Assembly (NCBI RefSeq): GCF_003641145.1
Contig: NZ_CP032744.1
Coordinates: 1,674,001-1,738,000 of the forward strand
DNA: 64,000 nt
Direction of reading: 5' to 3'
Source of the DNA: Lactiplantibacillus paraplantarum
GTDB lineage: Bacteria; Bacillota; Bacilli; Lactobacillales; Lactobacillaceae
Position numbers and translations under genes: made by a program. The notes under the pieces were generated by a model that worked only from the letters and a program-made list of their open reading frames with translations, was not told the origin of the DNA and made no database searches. Position 1 is the stretch's first letter. Each line of letters starts with the position of its first letter. Positions 8,244 to 18,467 of the stretch are shown here, piece by piece.

Positions 8244-8993
8244 TTAATCTGCCAGTGCCCGAATTTTTTCAACCACTGATGTTGGTGAGCACTGACTATC
8301 CGTTAATTGTTGTCCAAGCCGATTTAACGCTGGTTTACTTTGTACCCACACACTGGTTGTCGCATGTTGTAGTAATTGCCGATCATTTTCATCATTACCA
8401 AATGCCACGTAACGCGTGATTCCAAGCCGTTGCAAGGTTGACCATTTGTTGATCTTACTAGCGGTCAAATCCAAATTGCCTTCCGCGGTATGCTGAACAA
8501 TCGTCAAGCCCGTGGCTGCCTGCAATTGCGCGCTTAAACGCGTACTTTGTGCCATTGTCAATCCCACTAAAATAACTTTGATCACTTCATTCAATTCCGG
8601 TAGGGCAACTTTTTGGGCCAACTGTTGCGGATCAAGCTGGTTAAGAATCGGCTGGGTGTCATCAACTTGAGCCGCATAGTTCCAACAACTATCCGCAATA
8701 TAACTCAGTCGCTCGCTAGCAATCAACTCAGTCACCAGCTGCAGATCACGTGGCGTTATGGGTGCGACCGGCCTAATTTGTCGATTATCCGCAATTAGCG
8801 CCCCATTGGCACCAATCAGTAATCCATCCTCAAACCCTGGAATCATTGGCAGCAAATCGCGAATTGGCCGCGCTGACGCAAAAATTACTTGATGACCACA
8901 CTGCTGCAGCGACCGAATCGCAGCCAAAATCGGTGGTGCAATCGTCTCACCATCAAAGCTTAACGTCCCATCAATATCAAATACATAATTCAT
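8244..8993 (-). CDS. Cof-type HAD-superfamily phosphatase (HAD-IIB)
   Basis: A 249-residue HAD hydrolase. Motif I is FDIDGTLSFDGE, with nucleophile Asp7 and general acid Asp9. Motif II is FASARP, motif III is the lysine in TASKINKW, and motif IV is GNDENDRQLL. The cap sits between motifs II and III, which is the IIB arrangement of Cof/YidA proteins that dephosphorylate sugar phosphates or cofactors. It is a single gene facing the YczE unit. Its upstream side (8994-9294) holds no gene and leads into repeat copy B. Confidence 0.9.
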   Translation of the reverse strand: MNYVFDIDGTLSFDGETIAPPILAAIRSLQQCGHQVIFASARPIRDLLPMIPGFEDGLLIGANGALIADNRQIRPVAPITPRDLQLVTELIASERLSYIADSCWNYAAQVDDTQPILNQLDPQQLAQKVALPELNEVIKVILVGLTMAQSTRLSAQLQAATGLTIVQHTAEGNLDLTASKINKWSTLQRLGITRYVAFGNDENDRQLLQHATTSVWVQSKPALNRLGQQLTDSQCSPTSVVEKIRALAD

Positions 8994-9294
8994 TTGAGTA
9001 CCCCCATCTTAATTAACCTAACTCCCCTTCTACGTCTTAGGGTACCATATTAATTAGTCGCCACGCGACATCAATCAAAATGGACCAAACAAATTCAGTC
9101 CACCAAACAGTTCACAAACTGCTTGTTTTTTTGATACTATCACAAAACACTCGCTTAACTAAAATTAGCTATGTGAGTATTTCGCCAACTAACTAGCCAC
9201 GATGTTGGGCACGCCAACTAGGCTACGGCTGAAAGCCTGACCAGACCGTATTCTTAACCCCGCTAACCATCAGTATGTCAGATTAACCAGCTTT

Positions 9295-9540
9295 GTATAC
9301 CTTGTGTTAGTTATTTAATTTAGTATTAATCATGATTAAAACGTGCCGAAACAGGTAAAGTCAAAAACACCCAGCTTAGAATAAGACTCGTATTTGAGAT
9401 TGCGCGGGTTATGCGTGAGCTCAAATCGACGTTGAAGTGCCCTACAATTGGCACCCAGCCCCGGAGATCGGCATCGGGCGCACATATGCTGACAAACTAG
9501 CAACTAAATTCAAGCACTTTTCAGTAGTGATTCATGACAT
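9295..9540. repeat. Inverted-repeat intergenic element, copy B (reverse orientation, shortened)
   Basis: The left end (9295-9347) matches the terminal repeat of copies A and D, including CATGATTAAAACGTGCC. A degenerate right end (9513-9539) matches GCAC-TTTT and TGATTCAT in inverted order. The core runs on the minus strand from about 9490 to 9370. It retains the P1 5' arm, the spacer and the P2 hairpin (ATTTGAG with CTCAAAT), but the P3 arm and the P1 3' arm are gone. The body is about 245 bp and codes for nothing credible. It lies between rpoD and the HAD gene. Confidence 0.7.
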
Positions 9541-9606
9541 CAACTCCGTAACACTCGACAGATACCGTCGAAAGACCAGAACAGTATGTTTCAGCATCCA
9601 TATAAA

Positions 9607-9653
9607 CAAAAAACGCCTGACCAATCAGCACCTTTAGCTGGTTAGTCAGACGT
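9607..9653 (-). terminator. rpoD terminator
   Basis: An imperfect long stem (9613-9630 with 9635-9653) is followed on the minus strand by six T residues (9607-9612), just downstream of the rpoD stop. Confidence 0.85.
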
Positions 9654-9666
9654 CATCATCTGGTGA

Positions 9667-10773
9667 TTATTCCAAGAAATCTTTCAATTGTTTACTGCGT
9701 GATGGGTGGCGTAACTTCCGTAGCGCCTTGGCTTCGATTTGGCGAATCCGTTCACGGGTCACACCGAAGACTTTACCAACTTCTTCCAGTGTCCGGGTCC
9801 GACCATCATCAAGTCCGAACCGTAACCGTAACACATTCTCTTCCCGATCCGTTAAGGTATCAAGCACGCCTTCCAGTTGTTCCTTCAGCAATTCATACGC
9901 CGCAGCATCTGCTGGTGAAGTTGCATCTTGGTCTTCGATGAAGTCACCCAAATGTGAATCATCCTCTTCACCAATTGGCGTTTCCAATGAAACAGGTTCT
10001 TGTGCGATCTTCAAGATTTCACGAACCTTTTCCGTTGGCATATCCATTTCGGCCCCAATTTCTTCAGGGGTTGGTTCGCGCCCTAAATCTTGTAACAATT
10101 GCCGTTGAATCCGAATTAACTTGTTAATGGTCTCGACCATGTGCACTGGAATCCGAATGGTCCGCGCTTGGTCCGCAATTGCCCGCGTAATCGCTTGGCG
10201 AATCCACCAAGTCGCATACGTTGAGAACTTGAATCCTTTGCGATAATCAAACTTTTCAACGGCTTTCATTAGCCCCATGTTACCTTCTTGAATCAAATCA
10301 AGAAATTGCATGCCCCGACCCACATACCGTTTGGCAATCGAAACAACCAACCGTAAGTTGGCTTCGGCTAATTCCTGTTTGGCAGATTCATCACCTTGTT
10401 CGATTCGGAGTGCTAAGGCGACTTCTTCGTCAGCCGTTAACAAGTCGACCCGACCGATTTCTTTCAAGTACATCCGGACGGGATCATTGATTTTAATTCC
10501 GGAAGCTGAACCAGCGTCACTAAGTTCCTTCTTAGAAACCTTTTTGACACTCTTGACTGCCCGAGCATCAGGATCACCTTTTTCATCAACAACACTGATC
10601 CCAGCATCTTCAACTTTTTGCAATAATTTATCAATGCCACTAGCATCTAGTTTGTAAGGCGCTGCTAATTTATCTGATAATTCATCATATTGAATGCTAC
10701 CAGTTTTCTTATATTCCTTGATTAATGCTTTAACGGCTTTGTCATATGCCGTCGTTGCTTTTGCCTTTGCCAT
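9667..10773 (-). CDS. rpoD: RNA polymerase primary sigma factor (sigma-70/SigA)
   Basis: A 368-residue housekeeping sigma factor. Region 1.1 occupies the first 80 or so residues. Region 1.2 starts at [11 protein letters not shown]. Regions 2.1-2.4 include [27 protein letters not shown] and [13 protein letters not shown]. Region 3 is TINKLIR and after, and region 4.2 has the helix-turn-helix [20 protein letters not shown]. The ATG has AGGAGG upstream. It is the second gene after dnaG (81-nt gap), the classic dnaG-rpoD macromolecular synthesis arrangement, and ends at a strong terminator. Confidence 0.98.
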   Translation of the reverse strand: MAKAKATTAYDKAVKALIKEYKKTGSIQYDELSDKLAAPYKLDASGIDKLLQKVEDAGISVVDEKGDPDARAVKSVKKVSKKELSDAGSASGIKINDPVRMYLKEIGRVDLLTADEEVALALRIEQGDESAKQELAEANLRLVVSIAKRYVGRGMQFLDLIQEGNMGLMKAVEKFDYRKGFKFSTYATWWIRQAITRAIADQARTIRIPVHMVETINKLIRIQRQLLQDLGREPTPEEIGAEMDMPTEKVREILKIAQEPVSLETPIGEEDDSHLGDFIEDQDATSPADAAAYELLKEQLEGVLDTLTDREENVLRLRFGLDDGRTRTLEEVGKVFGVTRERIRQIEAKALRKLRHPSRSKQLKDFLE

Positions 10774-10854
10774 GTAGTAGCCTCCTATTTAGTATGCATC
10801 TACCAGCTGATCGGTTGCAATACCGAGCCAACTTTAAGTATATCATTTTCATGC

Positions 10855-12735
10855 CTAGTTATCAGCTTGTTGGACCTGTTGCTGTTGCCGATATAGGTCG
10901 ATTAACGCCAACGTTAACTGCTGAACCAAATCGTGATTACCGATTTGCTTGGCCGCCGTTAACTCAGCTTTTTTACTGTTGATTTGTTCCACCAGCGGCT
11001 GTTGATTCATGATCACGTTGACCAGATCTGCAATCTCTTCCTTGGAAGATTCACTGGCAACATCCATAAATTCCAAACTCGTGACGACGGGTTGTAACTC
11101 TGAATCCGTCATAAAATCCGTAAAGTTGCCCAAATCAAATTGATTATGCGTTTTAAAATAAGCCTCCGCATACACTAAGATTTGCTGATACGAATCATGA
11201 ACAAAATGAAAACCGGCAATCGCCATCACACGTAACCAAACGTCATGATCATTCAACAAACGGTATAGTAATAACCGTTCCGCCTTCTCTACCCGACTCA
11301 ACGGGCCACTGTTCGTACTGCCATCCACCGTTGCTGGAGGTGGCCCTAACGGCGCAGGGACTGGCGGGGGAGCCATTTGCTGTGTGTCCGAGCGACTACC
11401 ACTGCGTCGAACGGCCTGCTGACCGACCAGTGATCGCAACTGTTGCTTCAAATCATCCTTATCAAGATCGAATTCCGCCACTAATTGGTTCAGATACAAA
11501 TCCTGTTCGACACTGGACGACAATTGCGCTAATTGTTGTAAGACCGCCTGTAAATAAGTCAATTGATCAGGCGTATTTTGCAAATTCAAATCATGTTTTA
11601 AATACTGCATTTCAAAAGCAGTTGGCGTTTGCTTGCCGTCTTCAAATACTTGGACGAACTTCTCCTGCCCCTGAGCACGCAAATATTCGTCGGGATCCAT
11701 CCCATCGGGCATCTGAATCACGCCTAAATTCAGTCGACTGTTACCACCTAGCAACTTCAGGGCGCGATCGGTCGCCTTTTGTCCCGGCATATCACTATCG
11801 TAACAGACGTACAGAGTGTCGGTAACGCGCTCAAGCATATAAATCTGCTCATCAGTCAAGCTCGTCCCCATTGATGCGACCCCGTTCTGAATACCAGAAC
11901 GATATGCCGCAATCACATCCATAAAGCCTTCAAATAGTACCACCGATTTTTGTTGTCGAATGGGGCCCCGCGCTAAGTCAAAGTTAAAGAGCACCGAGCG
12001 TTTGTTAAACAGCTTCGTTTCCGGACTGTTCAAATACTTGGGTTCATTAGGCGATTTTTTGAGGATTCGGCCTGAGAAAGCAATCACCCGCCCACTCGCA
12101 TCTTTAATCGGAAACAAGACCCGGTCAATGAAGCGATCACGTAAGTCACCTGATTGATTTTCAATAAACAGTCCCGACTGCCGTAGTAGTTGGTAGTCGG
12201 TCTGGTGCTCCTTGAAAAAATCCAATAAAAGCTGATTAGCCGGTGCATAACCGATTCCAAACGTTTTAATCGTCTCATCATCTAGTCCGCGCTCATGCAA
12301 GTACTTGAGCGCCGGTTCACCCAGTTCAGTATTCACTAAAATATGTTGATACATCTTAGCACTATCCGCGTACAGCTTTAACAGATCAGCTTGTTGCTGA
12401 TCCTTAGGTGTGGCCGGTTGTGACTGAGCCGTATAGGTTGCCGGCAAGTCAATGTGTCCAAAATCGGCCACTTTGACGATTGCTTCCGGAAAAGACAAGT
12501 TTTCGAGATCCATAATGAAACTGAACACATTGCCCCCGCGGCCACAGCTGAAACAGTGAAAAATCTGTTTTTGCTCATTGACCGAAAAGGACGGCGTGCG
12601 TTCTTCGTGAAAGGGACACAGGCCAAATAAATTCTTACCAGCCTTCTTCAACTGAACATATTGTCCAATAAAATCCGCAATATTAACTGCTGAGCGGACT
12701 TGCTCAACCTTTTCTTCTGGAATTCGATTGGCCAC
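10855..12735 (-). CDS. dnaG: DNA primase
   Basis: A 626-residue primase that makes RNA primers at the replication fork. The N-terminal CHC2 zinc finger reads CPFHEERTPSFSV...FHCFSCGRGG (about 41-68). The TOPRIM domain (about 260-340) has VVLFEGFMD and the DSD motif in VCYDSDMPG. The C-terminal helicase-binding domain follows a proline-rich linker near 445-465 (PPPVPAPLGPPP). The start is GTG with GGGGTGG upstream. It is co-directional with rpoD. Confidence 0.97.
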   Translation of the reverse strand: MANRIPEEKVEQVRSAVNIADFIGQYVQLKKAGKNLFGLCPFHEERTPSFSVNEQKQIFHCFSCGRGGNVFSFIMDLENLSFPEAIVKVADFGHIDLPATYTAQSQPATPKDQQQADLLKLYADSAKMYQHILVNTELGEPALKYLHERGLDDETIKTFGIGYAPANQLLLDFFKEHQTDYQLLRQSGLFIENQSGDLRDRFIDRVLFPIKDASGRVIAFSGRILKKSPNEPKYLNSPETKLFNKRSVLFNFDLARGPIRQQKSVVLFEGFMDVIAAYRSGIQNGVASMGTSLTDEQIYMLERVTDTLYVCYDSDMPGQKATDRALKLLGGNSRLNLGVIQMPDGMDPDEYLRAQGQEKFVQVFEDGKQTPTAFEMQYLKHDLNLQNTPDQLTYLQAVLQQLAQLSSSVEQDLYLNQLVAEFDLDKDDLKQQLRSLVGQQAVRRSGSRSDTQQMAPPPVPAPLGPPPATVDGSTNSGPLSRVEKAERLLLYRLLNDHDVWLRVMAIAGFHFVHDSYQQILVYAEAYFKTHNQFDLGNFTDFMTDSELQPVVTSLEFMDVASESSKEEIADLVNVIMNQQPLVEQINSKKAELTAAKQIGNHDLVQQLTLALIDLYRQQQQVQQADN

Positions 12736-12934
12736 TTTGCCACCCCATTTCTACTAACTAAAGTCTGACAAACCAACCAAATCATTGTCGCAATCAAAAG
12801 CCGCATCACAAAACTTGGATGCGACTTTGTGCGTGCAAACTTTTACAGAATACATATTACCACAAGTTTGACAGCAGTGCAATAATAAGTTGTCCTTATT
12901 AGACATATTTGTCAAATTCGTTTGTCATCAAGCT

Positions 12935-12967
12935 AAAAAAGAAGCCACAGCCTTTGCTGTAACTTCT
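12935..12967 (-). terminator. glyQS terminator
   Basis: GAAG/CTTC and ACAG/CTGT arms around the AAAGG loop are followed on the minus strand by six T residues, 20-50 nt past the glyS stop. Confidence 0.75.
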
Positions 12968-12989
12968 CCTCATTATACACGGTACGCGC

Positions 12990-15074
12990 TTATTTAACGA
13001 TTAATTGGTTCAAGTCACCCATCACATTAATCATTTGGGCAATCGTTAAGAGTTGTTTCAAGTGATTATCCCGCACCTTTTCATCCTTGCTCATAACCAT
13101 CGTCTGTTCAAAATAATCGACGATCAATGGTCGCAAGGCGGCTAAGGCCTTGAACCGGTCATCCATACTCATTGCTGGGGTAAATTGCTTTTGCAATTCA
13201 AGAACAGCGTCATACAAATGTTGTTCCGCTTCATTTTCAAATAAGCTTGGGTCGACAGTCAAATCACCGGCATCCAGCTTAGCTTTCGCCGTGATCCGCA
13301 ACAACCGGGTAAAGGCTTCAATCGTATCCTTGAACTGAGGATCATCTTGATGCGCATTCAGCACGTCGGCTGCTTTGAACATTTCACGGATATCCTGACG
13401 ACTGCCTTTGATAACCGTATCGACAATATCATAGCGAATCTTACGATTATTGAACCACTGCTTGACGCGGTCCGTTAAGAAATCAGCAACTGGCGCCGTT
13501 TGCTTTTCAAAGTCCAAGTTGTACGTGGCATCATGGGCCACCAATTCTTTTTGAATATCGGCTTCGAGTTGACGAATTGGGAAGTCCCAACCTTGTTCCC
13601 GAACGATCCGTACGATACCAAATGCTTGGCGACGCAAGGCAAATGGATCATTGGACCCACTTGGGGTTAAGCCAACGGCGAAGAAACTCGTAATCGAATC
13701 CACCTTGTCAGCAATCGCTAACACCGCACCGACCTTTGACTTAGGTAAATCGCCATCAGCACTGATTGGCATATAGTGCTCGCGAATCGCTTGGCCGACG
13801 ACTGGATCTTCGCCCTTCAAGACGGCATACTTGTCACCCATGACCCCTTGTAACTCAGGAAATTCACCAACCATGCCAGTAACCAAATCAAACTTATAAA
13901 TTTGAGCGGCCCGGTGAAGTTGGTTCTTTTCAGTTTCAGTTAAGCCAAACTGATCGGCTAAGAAGGCACTGATAACCATGACTCGTTGCATCTTTTCATA
14001 CATGGTCCCAATCTTATCGTGGAAACTAACCTTTTTAAGCCGTTCAACGTATTCTTGAATCGAATGTTGTTGATCTTCGTGGTAGAAGAAGGCCGCGTCT
14101 TCTAAGCGTGCTGTCAACACCTTCTGGTTACCCAAGGCCACGTTTTCTAAGTGTTCCGTATTCCCATTCCGCACTGAAACAAAGTGTGGCAATAAGTTAT
14201 CTTCGGCATCGGTCACGTAGAAAAACCGCTGATGATCACGCATCGACGTAATCAAGACTTCGTCCGGGATCGTCAAGTACTTGGTATCAAAATCCCCCGC
14301 AAAAGCGGTTGGATATTCCACCAAGTTATTAACTTCTTCCAGCAAATCTTCATTAACTTTGATTTGCCAATCGCGTTCGTTCGCTAACGCCGCAATCTGT
14401 TCGCGGATCGTCGCTTTACGTTTAGCTGCATCCGCAACCACTTGAACACTAGCTAAGTCAGCTTCATAATCCATGGCAGTTGCAATCTCAACGTCATGGC
14501 CCAAGAACCGATGGCCACGAGAAATCCGATCAGCCGTCACGTCTAAGATTTGAACGGGAACGATTTCGTTATCTAATAATGATACGAGCCAGCGAATCGG
14601 CCGAACATACTTAAAACTGTACGTTGACCATTTCATCATCGTTGGGAAATTCATCTTGGTGATAACATCCTTAACGCCAGTTGCTAAAACTTCAGCTGCC
14701 GTTTTACCAGCCGTAAAAGTCTGGACAAAGACGTACGGGGTGCCCTTGATATCCTTAAAGACAATATCATCAGTCGAAGCCCCTTGACCTTTAGAGAACC
14801 CAATCGCCGCCTTCGTCCAGTTGCCATCCGCATCCTGGGCAATCTTTTTAGCCGGGCCGCGAACTTCTTTTTTTACATCCGCCTGCTTGTCAGCTAAGCC
14901 CAATACTTGGACCGTCAACCGACGTGGCGTTGAAAAAGTCTTAACATCTTCAAAATCAAGCCGCGCATCTTTCAGGAATTTGACCATTCGTTCCTTAAGT
15001 TGTAACACACTCGGTGTAACGACGTGGGCCGGCATTTCTTCCAAACCGATTTCAAGTAAATAAGTTTTCGCCAT
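12990..15074 (-). CDS. glyS: Glycyl-tRNA synthetase beta subunit
   Basis: A 694-residue beta subunit of the bacterial alpha2-beta2 glycyl-tRNA synthetase. It starts [19 protein letters not shown] and carries the characteristic RRLTVQV, RPIRWLVSLL and SMRDHQRFFYV segments. A C-terminal anticodon-binding region and DALR-like end lie after about residue 560. Its ATG overlaps the glyQ stop by one base, so the subunits are translationally coupled. Both genes are controlled by the glycine T-box upstream. Confidence 0.97.
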   Translation of the reverse strand: MAKTYLLEIGLEEMPAHVVTPSVLQLKERMVKFLKDARLDFEDVKTFSTPRRLTVQVLGLADKQADVKKEVRGPAKKIAQDADGNWTKAAIGFSKGQGASTDDIVFKDIKGTPYVFVQTFTAGKTAAEVLATGVKDVITKMNFPTMMKWSTYSFKYVRPIRWLVSLLDNEIVPVQILDVTADRISRGHRFLGHDVEIATAMDYEADLASVQVVADAAKRKATIREQIAALANERDWQIKVNEDLLEEVNNLVEYPTAFAGDFDTKYLTIPDEVLITSMRDHQRFFYVTDAEDNLLPHFVSVRNGNTEHLENVALGNQKVLTARLEDAAFFYHEDQQHSIQEYVERLKKVSFHDKIGTMYEKMQRVMVISAFLADQFGLTETEKNQLHRAAQIYKFDLVTGMVGEFPELQGVMGDKYAVLKGEDPVVGQAIREHYMPISADGDLPKSKVGAVLAIADKVDSITSFFAVGLTPSGSNDPFALRRQAFGIVRIVREQGWDFPIRQLEADIQKELVAHDATYNLDFEKQTAPVADFLTDRVKQWFNNRKIRYDIVDTVIKGSRQDIREMFKAADVLNAHQDDPQFKDTIEAFTRLLRITAKAKLDAGDLTVDPSLFENEAEQHLYDAVLELQKQFTPAMSMDDRFKALAALRPLIVDYFEQTMVMSKDEKVRDNHLKQLLTIAQMINVMGDLNQLIVK

Positions 15075-15973
15075 TATTTCGTCTCCTCCTGTGCATGTTT
15101 TAATAATGGGAAGCCACGTTTTTCACGTTGCGCCACAAATTCCTTAGCAATTGACTTCGCCATGTTCCGGATCCGGTCTAAATAACCAGCCCGTTCCGTT
15201 ACTGAAACCATGCCGCGAGCATCCATCAAATTGAAGGTATGACTGCATTTAAGACAGTAGTCGTACGCTGGGTGAACTAAACCGTTCTTGATTTGCCGCT
15301 TAGCTTCCTTTTCGTATTCATCAAATAACATTAACAATAATTCTTCATTACTGTCTTCAAAGGCGTACTTAGAATTCTCAAATTCTGGTTCCAAGAAGAT
15401 GTCACCATACTTCACACCATCGCCCCATTCAAGGTCGAATACGGAATTCACATCTTGAATATATGAAGACAGGCGTTCTAACCCATAGGTGATTTCAGAA
15501 GTGACCGGATCAACTTCGAGACCGCCAACCTGTTGGAAGTACGTGAATTGGCTGATTTCCATCCCGTCGAGCCAAACTTCCCAACCAACACCGGCACAAC
15601 CCATTGATGGGTTTTCCCAGTTGTCTTCCACAAAACGGATATCATGTTCCAGTGGGTTGATGCCGAGTTGTTCAAGACTTTGCAAATATAAGTCCTGCAC
15701 GTTTTCTGGTGAAGGTTTCATGACCACTTGGAATTGGTGATGTTGGTATAACCGATTGGGGTTCTCACCATAACGCCCATCAGCAGGCCGCCGTGATGGT
15801 TCAACATAGGCTGCATTCCATGGTTCGGGACCAATTGCTCGTAAAAATGTATAGGGGCTCATCGTTCCGGCCCCTTTTTCTGTATCGTAGGATTGCATTA
15901 ACATACAACCCTGATCCGACCAAAACTTTTGCAAGGTTAAGATAATCTCTTGCACTGATAATTTTTTGCTCAT
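15074..15973 (-). CDS. glyQ: Glycyl-tRNA synthetase alpha subunit
   Basis: A 299-residue alpha subunit holding the class II catalytic core. Recognisable segments are [39 protein letters not shown] (motif 2-like) and the conserved [13 protein letters not shown]. It pairs with GlyS to charge tRNA-Gly. It is the first gene after the T-box leader and has GGGAGGATACTA in front of its ATG. Confidence 0.98.
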   Translation of the reverse strand: MSKKLSVQEIILTLQKFWSDQGCMLMQSYDTEKGAGTMSPYTFLRAIGPEPWNAAYVEPSRRPADGRYGENPNRLYQHHQFQVVMKPSPENVQDLYLQSLEQLGINPLEHDIRFVEDNWENPSMGCAGVGWEVWLDGMEISQFTYFQQVGGLEVDPVTSEITYGLERLSSYIQDVNSVFDLEWGDGVKYGDIFLEPEFENSKYAFEDSNEELLLMLFDEYEKEAKRQIKNGLVHPAYDYCLKCSHTFNLMDARGMVSVTERAGYLDRIRNMAKSIAKEFVAQREKRGFPLLKHAQEETK

Positions 15974-16045
15974 TAGTATCCTCCCAAAATTAGTGACTGA
16001 ACGGCTGATAACTTTGAAGCAGGAACCCGCTCAACCAACTTAATG

Positions 16046-16265
16046 GCAACAAAAAAGTCCCCTGTCGTCAACAATAACGACATAGGGACGATTGGTTTCG
16101 CGGTTCCACCCTACTTCTGAGTAACCTCAGCAGCTTAATTACATGGTCTTAAAGCTCCGAGAGCGCCAATTAACGACTTTGATTGACCGTTTCACACCAT
16201 CACGATCTCACTGTAAATCAAAGGCCATCAACCTTCTCTCATCAACACTTAACTATTCAGTTCTT
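16046..16265 (-). promoter_or_regulatory. T-box riboswitch (tRNA-Gly) controlling glyQS
   Basis: On the minus strand the leader carries the canonical T-box sequence AGGGTGGAACCGCG (about 16099-16112). A terminator hairpin follows (GTCCC/GGGAC outer arms, about 16050-16088) with a run of six T residues. Stem I closes with GAGAG/CTCTC. A GGC in the 3' side of stem I (about 16163-16167) is the likely specifier for tRNA-Gly. Uncharged tRNA-Gly would favour the antiterminator. Confidence 0.92.
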
Positions 16266-16269
16266 CATC

Positions 16270-16298
16270 ATCATAGCTGATGCTTGTTCGTTTGTCAA
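16270..16298 (-). promoter_or_regulatory. glyQS promoter
   Basis: On the minus strand a perfect TTGACA (16293-16298) and TATGAT (16270-16275) are spaced 17 nt. The -35 box overlaps the last codons and stop of recO. Confidence 0.85.
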
Positions 16299-17083
16299 TC
16301 CTCATTCTTGCGTGGCGCCAGTGGTTGGTACCAACTACTCATCTGATCAATGAAACGTTTAGACTTCAATCGGACCCCCACTGAATTCTGATAAATTTCA
16401 TCGAGAATTCGCCGTAACTCCGCCGCCGTCCGCGGTTTGACCTTAATGGAATGAACCTTGGCCAAGTCCAGCACCGAAAACTGGCGCAAATAAAAGATAG
16501 CCGCGGCACTAGCATGCAAGCGATGCGGATCTAAGTGCCAGTGTTGCTGGCAAAGTAAACCACCGTAACTTTCAGAATAATCCAGTGGTAAATCGGTACG
16601 GCCACATACCGTACACCAACGCAATTCCGGTGCAACGCCAAATGGTTGCAATAACTGAATCTCAACCACGTTAGCCACCAACGCGGGGGCCACGTCTTGA
16701 TCAATCAGTTGTAGCGCGCTGGTCAATTGTTGGTACCACCGGCCTACCGGTTGATTATCAGGAAAAGCCACGTCAACCAAATTCATCACATACGTCGCGT
16801 AAGCATTCAGCGCGATATCTTGACTAATATGCTCAAGATATTGAACGGATTTGACGCTATTAATATACGACAGGCCTTGATCGCGTAAATCACCAACGTA
16901 TTCCCCCATCGTGAACGGTAATAACTCTGCCGCCATCTTAAAGCCGCGCCGCCGCGCACCGCGAACAAAAAACATTTTCTTACCATACTCAGCGGTTAAA
17001 AACTTGATCAGCATGTCGCGCTCACGGTAATCGCGGCGAAAAAGCAAAATACCGTTAAAATTTGTGACCATTTGTTGGGCCAT
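16295..17083 (-). CDS. recO: DNA repair protein RecO
   Basis: RecO, a mediator of RecFOR recombination that loads RecA on SSB-coated DNA. The ATG at 17083 fits AGGTGA 5 nt upstream, giving 262 residues. The N-terminal OB fold contains FNGILLFRRDYRERDMLIKFLT. The zinc-binding segment CTVCGRTDLP...GGLLC retains its cysteines. It is the last gene of the phoH-ybeY-dgkA-era-recO operon, a common Firmicute order. Confidence 0.95.
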   Translation of the reverse strand: MAQQMVTNFNGILLFRRDYRERDMLIKFLTAEYGKKMFFVRGARRRGFKMAAELLPFTMGEYVGDLRDQGLSYINSVKSVQYLEHISQDIALNAYATYVMNLVDVAFPDNQPVGRWYQQLTSALQLIDQDVAPALVANVVEIQLLQPFGVAPELRWCTVCGRTDLPLDYSESYGGLLCQQHWHLDPHRLHASAAAIFYLRQFSVLDLAKVHSIKVKPRTAAELRRILDEIYQNSVGVRLKSKRFIDQMSSWYQPLAPRKNED

Positions 17084-17101
17084 CTGAATCACCTAACGAT
17101 T

Positions 17102-18010
17102 CTAATAGTCATCTTGCCGGTAGCCGTAGCTTGCCAACAAGTCTTGGCGGTCCTTCCAGTTTTCTTGGACCTTCACCCAGAGTTCAAGGTACACTTTATC
17201 CCCGAGTAAATGTTCAATATCACGCCGGGCTAGTGAGCCAATCTTCTTGAGCATACTGCCACCCTTACCAATGATAATCCCTTTTTGTGACGATCGTTCA
17301 ATGATAATGGTCGCCTGAACATGAATTTTTTCTTCATCTTGCCGTTTGATCGAGTCAATCACGACGGCCGTTGAATGCGGCACTTCTTGGCGCGTCAATT
17401 CAAGGACCTTTTCACGAATCAGTTCAGAAATGATAAATCGTTCGGGATGGTCAGTGATTTGGTCAGACGGATAATACTGTGGGCCTTCTGGTAATTGCGC
17501 TTTCAAGGTCGCCAATAATTCATCAACGTTATTCCCTTCAAGCGCCGAAATTGGATAGACTTCCTTCCACGGTAATGCGTCCTTATACTGATCCATGATT
17601 TCTAGGAGATGGTCCGGGTGAACTTGGTCAATTTTATTAATCACCAAATAAATCGGTTGTTTGACCGTCTTAAGTCGGTCAATAATAAAATTATCACCAG
17701 CGCCACGCCGTTCATCAGCATTGATCATAAATAACACCGCATCCACTTCACCTAATGTCGACAAGGCCGACTTGACCATAAAGTCACCCAAGCGACTGTG
17801 CGGTTTGTGAATCCCGGGCGTATCAATAAAGACCATCTGGGTATCGCTCGTTGTATAGATACCTTGGATTCGATTCCGCGTCGTTTGGGCTTTATCTGAC
17901 ATAATTGCCACTTTTTGACCAACGACCCGGTTTAATAATGTTGATTTACCGACATTTGGACGACCAATAATCGCCACAAAGCCGGAATGAAATGCTTGTT
18001 GTTCTGCCAT
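17102..18010 (-). CDS. era: GTPase Era
   Basis: An essential ribosome-assembly GTPase that binds the 16S rRNA 3' end. The G1 motif is [10 protein letters not shown]3 is DTPGIHKP and G4 is NKID. A C-terminal KH domain is recognisable from [13 protein letters not shown]. The ATG at 18010 is chosen because AAAGGA lies 7 nt upstream. A TTG two codons earlier is less likely. It gives 302 residues, the usual length. It sits between dgkA and recO. Confidence 0.97.
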   Translation of the reverse strand: MAEQQAFHSGFVAIIGRPNVGKSTLLNRVVGQKVAIMSDKAQTTRNRIQGIYTTSDTQMVFIDTPGIHKPHSRLGDFMVKSALSTLGEVDAVLFMINADERRGAGDNFIIDRLKTVKQPIYLVINKIDQVHPDHLLEIMDQYKDALPWKEVYPISALEGNNVDELLATLKAQLPEGPQYYPSDQITDHPERFIISELIREKVLELTRQEVPHSTAVVIDSIKRQDEEKIHVQATIIIERSSQKGIIIGKGGSMLKKIGSLARRDIEHLLGDKVYLELWVKVQENWKDRQDLLASYGYRQDDY

Positions 18011-18050
18011 ATTCAATTCCTTTCAATCTTGCCCACCGGTTGACCAATCA

Positions 18051-18467
18051 TTAGCCTAACCAGTCGACAACGAAGTTCCAAATTTTGGGTGCAAACAATA
18101 TTAACCCGACCAAAACTGCAAATGCTGCGGCAAACACGACTGCGCCAGCTGCAATATCCTTGATCTTTTTAGCTAATGGACTGAAGTTGGGCCCTGTCAC
18201 CATGTCGGACAGGTTTTCGGCAATCGTATTGTTAATTTCACATAGCATGACCAAAAAAATAGCTAATGCCAGCCATAGCCATTCGTTAACGTTTAGGTGG
18301 ACCCACCAGCCAGCAATCAAGGCTACCGCCCCCAGTGCAAGGTGGGTTCGCATATTACGTTCTTCAATCACCACCGTCTTAAGGCCATTCCAAGCATGCA
18401 GCCAAGATTGCCAAAAGGAGTGATTCTTGCCGACCTGAAGTCGATCAGGCCTATTTTTCGAGGCCAT
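18051..18467 (-). CDS. dgkA: Diacylglycerol/undecaprenol kinase
   Basis: A small membrane kinase of the DgkA family. In Gram-positive bacteria it phosphorylates undecaprenol for cell-wall lipid carrier recycling. The ATG at 18467 gives about 138 residues with three hydrophobic helices after a basic N-terminus. The family signature is present as CEINNTIAENLSD and PLAKKIKDIAAGAV. The start lies inside the ybeY 3' end (17-nt overlap). Earlier starts in the same frame would add 24 unlikely residues. Confidence 0.92.
   Translation of the reverse strand: MASKNRPDRLQVGKNHSFWQSWLHAWNGLKTVVIEERNMRTHLALGAVALIAGWWVHLNVNEWLWLALAIFLVMLCEINNTIAENLSDMVTGPNFSPLAKKIKDIAAGAVVFAAAFAVLVGLILFAPKIWNFVVDWLG

Noticed and set aside
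9098..9133. Hairpin with T run between the HAD gene and repeat B
   Set aside because: The stem is only about 5 bp in the core, and no plus-strand gene ends there.
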